Positions 10,791 through 21,245 of a DNA stretch of 64,000 nucleotides are shown here, piece by piece. The notes beneath the pieces are model-generated. The model did no database searches. It was given only the letters and a program-made list of their open reading frames with translations, and had not been told where the DNA came from. The translations under genes were made by a program, and so were the position numbers. The stretch is from Volvox africanus (lineage: Eukaryota; Chlorophyta; Chlorophyceae; Chlamydomonadales; Volvocaceae), in NCBI GenBank assembly GCA_030268105.1, contig BSDZ01000019.1, forward strand, positions 2,481,501 to 2,545,500, in the 5' to 3' direction. Every line of letters begins with the position of its first letter. The first letter of the stretch is position 1.

Positions 10791-12585
10791 AGGTGTGACT
10801 CGTAAGGCGAGTGCCGCAAGCACCGCAAGGAATGCGCTGGATAGGCGAACGCTATGAGAGCCGCGAGCTGGACTGGAGAAATATGCCTTGCGGTCCCTGT
10901 GGGCAGACTACGCGAAATATGTAGGTCGTAGAATGACATATGACAACGAAGCTGAAACGCGGGTAAACATTTCAGGAACAGCGAAGAGAGGAATAACAAC
11001 AATGAGCAGAAAGGCCGCATGACCGGGGAAGGAAAAGAAATAGACTTGAACTTCAGTGGCGCTGCTGCCACTGCATTCCCATTATGTAATTGCGATACAG
11101 CAGGACCTTGCGATAACGTACTCGGTTTTACCCTTTCCTCTGTGCCTGACTGCAGTCTGACCGTATTCAATATCTTCAATTGTTTGAGTACGGCGGTTCC
11201 TGGGAATCAATCATATTCGCCGGAACCCTTCAGGGTGCACTTTCAGCAGAAGCAGCATAGTGCACCCACGCATGGCCACGCACACTTACATTATACCCTC
11301 GTGGTGCACCGATATGGCAGACCGCCGTGATTTCGGGGCTACTGGTGCTCCTGCTGCTACCCTTAATGTTGGGTGCAGGCGCCATGAAGCGCACAGTAAG
11401 GGGATTTTCCTTCATTCACATCAACTCACATATGCATGCCACGACCGTGGGAGGGTCGACACGTGTTGGGAGGTTGGGAGGAGAAGACAATGGCTTTTAG
11501 ATTGTATTGTTGTAATTGATGACGGTGGTGACAGTGGGAACAACAAAACTGTCGATGGTTGGAATCTTTACATGCTTTGAAAGTACTGCGGTCAAGCAAC
11601 AAAACATCGGACCAATTCCAAACCGTCTTCATTTCGGGGAAAGGTATCAGGTAATCAAGTTACGACGGGTTCGTTGCCACCTGGCGTTACCTAAATGGTC
11701 ACCTACCTGGCCTTCTGCGAGATGACCAATTGCGCACAGCAGCTCATAACCCTCCCCCCAAACCACGATTGTGACATAGGGCGTGAAGTTGCCCAGTTCC
11801 ATTCAGTATTTCGTTTGGTAATCAGGCGCCTGGATTCGGAGCTAAAGAGTCATTCAGTTCAGTTCAGTTCAGTCGTTCAGTTCACACCTACCACCGCATC
11901 CACTGTTTCCCACAGGCATGGAGGAGCATACACACGCAGGCTCAGATACCAGTAGCACCTCCCGATGCCACAACATATACTGACCCTCTACCCCAAAGGG
12001 GAAGAAGTGTTGGTAAGCAAAACGGACGCGGAGGCTAAGAACCCCTAACCCCCACGTGTCGAGAAATCTTAGTTCAGAACGCTATACAAGCACCAGCCCC
12101 GCTACACGGCAATTCGGATCTCATTCATTCCCACCTCTACCCTTTTATCGGACCCATGGCGGGGTCTAGACATCTTGTGTCCACACAACCCGGATAGTGC
12201 ACCCCGCTCACTCCAGTAGTGGTGTCAGGATGCCCAGTTGCCACGCCGAGATCCAGATAAGGGTTCACCGCCTCCAAAGTCCAAGCCCCACCACCAAAAC
12301 CACAGGCAGAGTGCCGGCATCCAGCCCACCCAGCGGTTGCATGCACAATGACAACGATGTGAAAATCACATGGTTAGACCTGCCGCTTAAATAAGTCCCC
12401 TTACCTGCCCACATCTGATCGCACCAATATCATACCTACCTCCCACCACAGCTCCACTATGTCGTCAGCACTCATCACACATAGCCCACGCATAGCCCAC
12501 CCCCACGTTTAGCCACGTCCTCAGCTTCACAATACATAGCATACCATCACATTCCAACCCGCCCTTTGACCAGCACAAAACCACC
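10791..12585. other. No gene recognised
   Basis: The first exons of the DUS1-like gene should start here on the minus strand, but none is recognised. A pentamer repeat (TTCAG units) lies at 11853-11883. The right end borders the coiled-coil gene. Confidence 0.4.
11853..11883. repeat. TTCAG pentanucleotide repeat
   Basis: Four TTCAG units in a row, a TCG interruption, then one further unit and a near-copy. Confidence 0.85.
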
Positions 12586-12589
12586 TCAA

Positions 12590-13275
12590 CCTGCCCCGTT
12601 CCACAAACACAAGGTGCTGAGTTCGTACTTGGGCATCGCTGGTATCCGGTACCGACCAAAAATATCATCCAGCTCACCTGCCAGGTTGCCAACGGGTGCA
12701 TCCCTCGGCCTACTCCCCACAAGCACAGCGCCATCCGCTTCCATCTGCGTCCATTTCTGTAAGGTCTTAGCTTGTAGCTGAATGGCTGCCTTGATGTTGC
12801 CTGCCCGCATCTGTCTGAGGCTCTCCTCCTCAACTTGTGTTTCACACAAGTGCCGCCGCAGCTCATGCGCCTCCGTCTCTGTCACCGCCAGAAGCTGCTG
12901 GGTTGTCGCCCTCTGTGCAGCCAGTTCTTCAGATGGCTAAGTGCCATCTGGAGCTGCTTAATGCGCTCTTGCATGACTGCTCTTTCCCGCTGTGAATGTT
13001 GACAGGCTGACTCTACGACCGCCTGCATCTGCAAGTATGCTCTCCCACACGTGCCGTTGCCTCACCCTGGAAGTCCGAGATCTCCCGCTGCAGCCCTTGG
13101 AATATCTCGTGAACTTGAGCTGTGGCTGCCGACTGCGCCGCCTGGAGCTTGAACACGGTGGCTGTTAAGTCGCACTGCAGCGATATTGTTGCAGAGTCAG
13201 CCGCCGCCCACAAAAGCGGGTCATCATGGGTCTTGAGCAACGGGAGCAGCTGCAGATCATGAAAGTAGTGAAAGG
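12590..13275 (-). CDS. Coiled-coil protein fragment, unknown function, frame-broken
   Basis: The minus strand reads as long Gln/Glu/Ala-rich helix: LLKTHDDPLLWAAADSAT and VHEIFQGLQREISDFQGEA (13275-13055), then QAVVESACQ and RERAVMQERIKQLQMAL (about 13020-12945), then ELAAQRATTQQLLAVTETEA and LQKWTQMEADGAVLVGSRP ending GELDDIFGRYRIP (about 12935-12590). The three parts lie in different frames, so two shifts are needed, or splicing that I cannot resolve. Heptad-like spacing suggests a coiled coil. No family is recognised; ciliary and cytoskeletal proteins are often of this kind, but that is only a guess. Confidence 0.4.
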
Positions 13276-13375
13276 AAAAGGTGATGGTGGAGGCGGTGAA
13301 TGAAAGGTATACAGAAGGTAGGGGAGAGGATGGTACAGGAGGAGACGGATCAACGGCACAAAAGTAAAAAAACAA

Positions 13376-15980
13376 GATCGTAATTTATATATGCTTGGGT
13401 GGGTACGGGTGGCTGAGAGATATTTACGGATCGAGGGGCAAGTAGGCGGCATGACAAACAAGGCGGTGGTATTCTCACAGGCCCATATTTTGATGCGTGG
13501 GGCGGGGCATTAGGGCGTATTTCGACTGTCAAAACTTCGCAGGACGCTAGCTGAATCGGGCCGCCACGCATACACTGCAGTTCATAGGAACACAACGATA
13601 CGGCAAAAGCGTATGTACTAAAACCCACTCACCCACCCCTGCCTGCGCCTCCAATCCCAAGGTACCCACCCTCACTGCCTCTACTACTACCGCCATTACC
13701 CCCCCCCCCGCCTCCACCCTCACCCCCCTGCCTCTGCCTCCGACTCCTGCAGACCCCACGCACTGCCCTCACCACTGCCGTGACTGCCATCTCCACCCTT
13801 ACACAACCCTCTGCCACCGGCTCCATTATCCCGGCTCTACTATGGCATTCGCTACCACCTCTTCCATCCCCCCCTCCCAAGCTACCAACCTCACCGCCTT
13901 TGCCACCTACCTTGCTGAGGGTTTTTGCAGTTGCGGCCATGGCCGGCCAATAAAGCGGATAGTAGGTAGGTAGGCCATCCATCCCAGGGCAGCTTGCACC
14001 CCATATGCATTGGAAGCCCGTTCACCAGCAGGATAGTATCATCATTGTGCACCTCCAGCAGCTGAATTTACTTTACACGACAATTTCAAATATCGCTACC
14101 GCCCCAGGCTTGCAATTACATCCAACGTACTGTAACACAACCCCAGTCTGCGAAGAACTCTCTGAAAGCCGATGCCAACAAGTGAAACATTTATCGGCCC
14201 TAACAGGATGACTCGGTTGCTAACCAACAGTTCCACAGCTGACGGGACTGATAAAGTACCGCAATCTGCTTTTTGTAGCTCTGAGGGCCCTGCATGCAAC
14301 CAGAGGTCCAACCATTGTTATCCCCTCAAATCATCTGCATTGTCGGCCTGTTGTATCTCTGTTGTCTCCGCCTAAGCAAAGGCCCAATTGGAAGATGACC
14401 ATACACGTCCCGTAGTACACATCCTGGACACTACCCGTAGATATCCCAGGATACTACAGTTCCTGTGTAATAACAAGCTCTTCAGGGATGGAGATGCGTC
14501 TGTGAGAGCCAGACCTGCATCAGACGTCAGCCTCATCCTGAACTTGAATTTGCCATGTGGTTCTGCTAAAATCTGAAGAATTCTGCGCACTTGCGTGTGT
14601 CTTAGGAGTGCAGGAGTCGCACATGTATGGCACACACAAACACGATATTTAAGTGCAGAAGTACCTTCTCAGCATCTCGAGAAGCCTTTGCAGCTCTCAA
14701 CTACTCTATTTACGCTGGGATGGCTTGGTCATGATCAAATGTCACACTGTTGTGGAGAGATCTGAAATCTAAGTGCATCTGTAAACTTAGCATGTTGAAC
14801 AATTAAGCGGAGCGCAAGAGGTGGATCTATTGCATGGCCGCTGCCCCTCAAAGGATGGCACATGCACATGATGTGATGTCGGTGTGGATGCCAAATTAGG
14901 TCCGCAACCTAGCCAGGAGGCCATCAGTACTGCTGCAAGACTTTTTAGGGCGGAACTTAGGGACATCTTGGCTGTCCTTATTACGTGGAGGTTTCTCAAT
15001 CAGCTCTCCTAAATAAAGGCGCATAACTGGCGGCATCACCGGTGGGTTCACGGATGGCATCCAGCCCGCACATGTACTAAGGCGGTTCAATGTATAATTG
15101 TGCAATTACGTTGTAACCTAGCTCGTTCTCCGCCGGCGTTTGCCAAGCACATTCGGAATATTAGAGCCTTTCTCGACTATGGGGATGTAACGTACCAGGA
15201 CGCACCCCTCCCAGGGCTGGTGTTTAATCTGAGGCAGGAGTAGCTATTGCATCAAAAATGGAGTTTGGGGAACTCTGCCATCGTGTTCCCCAAACAGACA
15301 CATGCATTATGATTGCAATTGCAAATAGGGTATAACCCCTCAAGCGCTTGAGCGTGCTGCAGCCCGCCAACAGCAGGAGTATACCCGACTACGTGTTCCA
15401 TGAGATAAGAGCGTCCCTGATATGGTAAACAATGGAAGCAACATGAGAACTTTAAAAGTATGCAAATAGACGGCCTGGCTTAAAAATAAACAATAGAATG
15501 AGAACATGTAGGCGAAGTAGGCTGGTACATGGCGCAATTGACAAGATCATAATAGTTACTGCGTTGGAGTTGTTACTTGTAACTTTAGTGAATATCAAGT
15601 GAATATCAGAGATGGTTACGCATGATGCAGGGTAAGACTCTCCTGAGCGTCGTACTGCATAGCACTTCCAAAGCACTCGGTTCAGCAAGTGCACATTGCC
15701 GTGTTAGATTGAGTGTCAACAATTGTGCCCTTGCGGTGCAGATGAAGAGATCACTTGAGCTCGGACTAGCCCTGCAACTACTGCACCACAATTGAGGCGG
15801 CGCTGTGCCCTGACTCAAGGTTAGCTCCTAACAGTGGCGCGTTAGATCAAAAACCGATCAGACAGGAGTAAGTGCGAACGAGCTGCTCACTTAGGTGTCT
15901 TGCGTGCTTACAAAGGGGACAACGGACAAAAGGTGCTGAGAGAGCAAGGTAGTTATTGAAACCTTGACTTTTTGTCCTCG
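13376..15980. other. Intergenic: C-rich tract, then AT-rich sequence with an LTR remnant
   Basis: About 13620-13910 is strongly C-rich on the plus strand (runs such as CCCCCCCCCG). From about 14000 the composition becomes AT-rich and no coding motif is seen. A diverged LTR-like repeat lies at 14612-14691. Confidence 0.45.
14612..14691 (+). repeat. Diverged LTR-start repeat, copy A
   Basis: It shares the ordered words CACACA..CACAA, AAGTGCAGAAG and CAGCATCTCGAGAAGCC with copies at 45755-45845 (+) and 46470-46553 (-). Copy C begins right after a polypurine tract, which identifies this family as LTR starts. Confidence 0.6.
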
Positions 15981-15987
15981 CAGATCC

Positions 15988-18319
15988 ATGGAGGGTGGCT
16001 CGCGAGAAGCAGTGAGCTCATCCGGTCAGCTGGAGGACTGGGCAGCTGGTGTTGCTGCAGACCTCAACGAGGAACGCGAGAACAAAGCCACGGACCCGAG
16101 TCGACAAACTAAAGACCGCGATGTGACCAGCCCAAACAGGCCGCGAAATGGTAACAATCAAGTTTCCACAGTTGCAAAGCGCGCCCGTCAATTCCAAGAG
16201 CGCGATTCCAGCCCTGACGACGACAATGTGGGCAAGGATGGAGGTCCGCGGCCGAAGCTTCCAAGGTGCGTCAAACCACAACTATTAAAGGTCTCGTTAA
16301 TTTATTGTTGTAAGTACTTATATCGAGTCAGGAAGTTGTTCCAACAGCGGAGGTTGTTGCCATGTCCTATGCAGGCCTGACAAGAAGGAAACATGCCCAC
16401 GATGCAATAGTTTGGACACAAAATTTTGCTATTACAATAATTACAACATAAAGCAGCCACGATTTTACTGCAAGGTAAGGAAAGTGTGGGCGTTATGAAA
16501 CGGGTAATAATATGCGGAAAACATGTTTAGGGGATGGTCATGGATTCATTGGGACACGTTTTGCCATTTTATCTTATCGTGCGGTCAGGCATGCCGTTTA
16601 TGCTTGCAGACCTGCCAGCGGTACTGGACGGCGGGTGGGACTCTTAGGAATATTGCGCCAGGATCGGGTCGCCGCAAGAGCAAGAGCAAAGCTGCCGTCA
16701 GGGAGCAGCGTAACAGTCCTTCCCTTGCTGAGCAGCTTACAGCTGCGGCAGCTGCTGCGCAAACAGGCATTTTTGGCCTGTCCGTGAACGCGACCGCAGC
16801 GTACCCAGCTCTGCTAGCGGCTGCAGACCCGGCGGCGATCCTTGCAAGCGGATCAGCTGGGACAGCAGCTTATGCTCACCAGCAGCTCCTGGGGGGTCAT
16901 GGGGGTCTGGCGGGGCTTAAGTTGGCTGGCGTGTCGCAGCTTCATGGGGCACAGTGGACAGGCGGCACTGGCTTGGCTTCCGACTTAAACGGCACTGCGG
17001 CTCTTCGCGAGCACCTGCAGGCTCACCTCGGTTCGGGTTCAGCTATGTCCGCGAGCCTTACGCACATGGCCACTGGACAGCAGAACATGGGCGGGGTGGA
17101 CGCACGGGTCCTACTCAATGGGCACAGCGATGGACCTCCTGCTTTGGCGCTTTCGCAGGCAAGCGCACAGGGACAGCATGGTCGTGGTGATGGCGGGCAT
17201 CCATCTTCAGCACCCGGTTCTCCTCAGCACCAACAGCAGCAACAAGCATCGTCCCCACAGCAGCCAAATTCTCAGCTGTCGCAGCAACCATCACCGCCAC
17301 AGGCGCACCAGAATGGCGCCGCATCGGAAGAGCCAGATGCTGATGCTCTCGCTGAAGGCACCGATGTCGTGGTTCAGGGGCGCCGTATCCGAATTAAGGC
17401 GGATATCGACACCATGGGAAGCGCTGGCTTCATCCTGGGAAGCGGGGTAGGTAGTTCCTCATTGGCGGGTTCACAACTGACGGGTCTTAACCTGCCACCC
17501 AGTATGGCTTCTTTGGCCGCGGTCATGGGTCCCGGAGGGGGCCCGAGCAGCCTGGGAGGGAACTTGCATCCCCTGCTGTGTGCGCAAGAAAGTGGGGCCT
17601 GTGGAGGTTTGCTGGACGGTGCGCAGAGCAGTTTGTCTCGACACAACTTGCAACTCGCGCTGCAGCAGCATCAGATTGTGCAGCAGCAGCAGCACGAGAG
17701 TCTGCAGCAGCTGAATGGACTACTGCCGCACAGCTCCGCGGCGCTGCACGCGCACCACCCGCTTCTCCATGGCCTTGGCAACCAGAACGGAAACCCCGCG
17801 GCCGCAGTGTCGAGCACCGCAGCGGCGGCGGTGGCAGCCCTGGATCCCCTGCAGAGGACTGCCCTGTTACAACAGGCCGCCGGGCTCGGAGGTGTTGGAT
17901 GGCTACAGGGAGGTAGCAGTGTACTGCCATCTAGCTTGCTGCTGCAGGTTCCATCGCAGTCATCGTCCATGAACGCCCCCGGTAGCAGCAATGCAGCTGA
18001 TTGGTTATCCCTCGCCGCCGCAGCAGCCGCAGCGTGTCCCAAGGTGCATGCACCTGTCGCAACACATGGTGCTGTCGATTGCAGCAGCGGCGGTATCGTG
18101 GGCGCGGCGCAGATGCTCCATGCACAAGCGGCCGCAGCGTTCGCAACCGGAGGTGGCTGTAGCAGCGGAGTCGGTTGGCCTAGCTCCGGATCTTTTCCGG
18201 CAGTTTCAGGCGGAGCACCTTCGTGGTCACTATGGTCGTCCTATGGTGGCCCTGCTTCCGGCCATTATGCGGGGTATGCTTTGCAGGCTGCAGCAGCGGC
18301 ATACTCGGGGGCGCGGTGA
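15988..18319 (+). CDS. Dof-type zinc finger transcription factor
   Basis: Three exons join in phase: 15988-16265, 16375-16474 and 16610-18319 (TGA), giving 695 residues. The Dof finger spans exons 2 and 3: [18 protein letters not shown], then IKQPRFYC and TCQRYW, with zinc ligands Cys100, Cys103, Cys125 and Cys128 (C-X2-C-X21-C-X2-C). A basic tail GRRKSKSK follows. Dof proteins bind AAAG cores, and green algae carry very few of them. The N-terminus (1-92) is acidic and charged. The 560-residue C-terminus is Gln/His/Ala/Gly-rich and resembles an activation region. The start is the first ATG after an AG acceptor-like site (15980-15981), so a 5' UTR intron is possible. A TGTAA element, the usual volvocine poly(A) signal, lies near 18449. 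No frame break was seen. Confidence 0.92.
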
Positions 18320-19149
18320 ATGGCATGTTGCTGGGAATTTTGCTGAGCGCACGCGCAGCCGCCACGTCTATGCAGCCCGGCACATGGGACTATCCTGTGC
18401 CCAATAGGTGCATGCATGACTTTTATGTGCGGTGTGCGTGGCCAAATGTTGTGTAAGTGGGTTTTTTGTACCATCGCCTTAACGTGCGTGCAAGTTGGTC
18501 CGCGCACGTCTTGAGTGGCGTCATCAGCTGTGGAGTGTGTATCCGTGTGCGTGCATGTGTCAGTCCCCGTCACCCCTTGACGTGCCAAGAGAGCGTAGTG
18601 CTGCGTTGCCGTTTTTCTTTGTAGGCAAACGGGCACAGCGCGCTGTTTGACGGACCTTCGAAGATTGCTGAGCGTGTGTATGTCTGCGCAAATAGTGATA
18701 CCGTTAGCAGCTCTATTCCACTGTTGGCTGCGGCACCATTTCTTCGGGTTGGGGATCCCCTTTCATAATCCTGTGCTTGGTAATTGGAAAGCCTGGTGCT
18801 TGGAAAACTCATGCAAGGGGCTGGACGAGTCCCTCAGCCATACAACATGCAAACTTACTATAACCGTCTAAGAGAGTTAACTGGCCTGTGAACTATGACG
18901 CCTGAGGAGCGTCCTGTGTTATGGGCCTGAGCAAGTTTCGGATCGTTCGGTGACGTTGCAATTTTGATACAGTGATCTTACGAGGTATTGTATCCGTGAG
19001 GCTTGTGACAGTCTGTCACTGCATTTCCGTGTGACCTTTTGAGGGGGCCCTGGATAGTGCAATGGAGAGTGAGGACTTTAAGATACCCCTTCATTACGCC
19101 AGCAGAGATGTTTTACTGCTGCAGTAGCAGGTGGCCTGATTCACGGCCT
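18320..19149. other. 3' flank of the Dof gene, no other gene seen
   Basis: It contains the presumed 3' UTR with TGTAA near 18449. No coding motif or repeat is recognised. Confidence 0.5.
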
Positions 19150-19567
19150 TGCGCTGTAACGCAAGATTTCCCGATCAAGTCACCAGCGCTCTGTTATATG
19201 CCTTGACATCTCGGTTTACAAGTTCCTGTGCATTCATATCCGGACAATATGGTGGTAAATAAAATAATTGCAGCTTATCTTAATGCTTTTCCGCATACGC
19301 TTTGACCTTTTTACTGTGATGCACCCTATGATTATCTAATATCAAAAACACTTTCTGCTTAATTTGTCTAATCAGTCTGCCTAAAAATTCAATACACTTT
19401 TTACCGGTAAAATTATCCTCAAATACCATCCAGTTCATAAACCTTTGTGGGCTAATAGCAGCTAGCATATTGAATTTAAATCTTGATCCGCTTCTTTTCA
19501 TGGTTGGAGTTTTACCGCGTATTCCATATGTCTTACCCCTATTATCTGTTGATTTGTAGTAAGACAC
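19150..19567 (-). pseudogene. IS630-type transposase remnant
   Basis: On the minus strand the text runs: GKTPTMKRSGSRFKFNMLAA, AISPQRFMNWMVFEDNFTG, CIEFLGRLIRQIKQKVFLIL, LDNHRVHHSKKVKAYAEKH, a TAA (19280-19282), then LQLFYLPPYCPDMNAQELVN and a TGA (19175-19177). The order (IS.QG-like segment, FL..L......VFLI.D.H..H.SKKV, LPPY.P..N..E) is that of the DDE_3 transposases of IS630/Tc1-mariner elements. The second catalytic Asp (LDNH) and the terminal Glu are present. The N-terminal helix-turn-helix and first Asp are absent. The segment is clearly more AT-rich than nearby genes. It is dead: it has two stops and is truncated at its 5' end. Confidence 0.75.
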
Positions 19568-21245
19568 ACACTCGAGCTAAATGTTACACTTCCCTCACTG
19601 CCACGTCGTCATCAAACGCTCGTAACGTTCTGGTTAATGATCATGAGGCAGTTCTGAGCACACTTCTTCACGTACAATTGAAATTGGTTACGATGTTTGG
19701 GCGCGCGCAAAGCTGGGGGTGTCCAACTTCTCGCTGATCTGCATGTGGGACATTGCAGAATATTGAAAAGCGATTTAGGGCGTTCTCTCGCCATGTAGCT
19801 ATGCTGTTGATGTAGCTTCTGTGAAGCGCGGCTCAGCCCCGCAACATCAGTAACGGAAATGGCAACTGGCAAGACGTTGCCCTTGTACACCTTGGATTGC
19901 GGGTTGCAGCACCCTGCGTGAAGACCCGAACACGGCGTTCATCCTGAACGAACTATACACCACTTGATGAGTATGTAAGGTGACCGGGAGCAATAACGTA
20001 CGAAATATCACAGTGAAGGAACCTCTGAAGTCATGGTCTTGTGCAAACCTTTCAAGTTATAACCCTGCAAAATGCATGCCGTAAACCCCCTGCGCACCTT
20101 CCTGCCACCACCCCTGCGTAAACCTTCCTCCAGATCTTGATGCGGGATCGCCTGCAGGACACGCCAATTACAGGTTGTTTTTGAGTGTTTCAACGACTTC
20201 ATGCATTCCGGACCCAACCATGCCCTTACCTTTCGCGGACGAGGACGGCAAGGTGGAGCCTTAAAGTTGCTGCGCGCAACTCGTACACGGAATGCCTACG
20301 GTTCCTGAGACCTTTTTTTGTGCTGTCACGGCCTGTACATGCATATAAACTGTGATGTTGATAGAAGAAGAAGAATCAGAAAAACCCGCGCGCTGCGGTC
20401 CTTCACGTACCAGCTTCATCTTAGCATGCTATTCGGATCTCGTTGCCCTGCTCGTCTCTGCTGCCCGTTGATGGCACATGCTTTGATACTTGGAGAGTCG
20501 GTCAGCGGGCGTCAGCAGCATTTGAAAGATCAGCGGTTGTGTGCTCCCCTACGCCGTGAGAAACTGCACCTTCAGCAGGAAAGTAATGCCGCTACATGTC
20601 GAAGGGATACGTTCGTCAACTGCCGACAGCAAGAACCCTGGCAATACAAGAATGCCTGCACAAGCGCATTCACGTTTGTAGGCGCTGGATGAATTCTGCC
20701 TGCAACGGTTCTCTAAGCGGAAGCTGCAAGATGTGGCATTGATGAGACATCTGTCGCAGAGTCCACAGCCTGTCAGCCTGCTGAATATAATCAGACATGG
20801 GTTACTATGTATCAAGGTCAGGTATAATGTAGCATTTGGCAATAAAGTACATGTCGCAGGCTACCCAGCCGAACCTCTTGGGAAAGCTGCACATTGTATG
20901 TACGACGCCTAAATCCATGTTGAGGTCGGCGAAGATATGAAAGCTCCTGTCATAAAGAAATCTGAGAACTATGTTTAGGTTAAACGATTAGGTATGAAGA
21001 TTTAGTACTTTGCTAAATAAGTCTGTAACAGAGTGCACGTATGTATGACGCTCTCCTTGACACGTATATAAATCGCACTACAAGCAGCTGTGACATATCC
21101 ATATAAGCTTAATGCTGAGGAAAAAAGCTTAATGGCCGAATGGTTACTCCGATCACGCGGTTGGTTGGAACCGGCCGGAGCATCGTCACTCTCAGCCACC
21201 ATACGTGGATCTTTCGCCCTCAGATATACAATAAATGAGTCTGCC
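19568..21245. other. Intergenic, no gene recognised
   Basis: Open frames are short and without motifs. The transposase does not continue to the right of 19567, so its 5' half has been lost. Confidence 0.5.

Noticed and set aside
19568..19900. Continuation of the transposase to the right of 19567 (open frame with MYKGNVLPVAISVTD)
   Set aside because: The text shows no IS630 motif and the composition changes; it is not part of the element.
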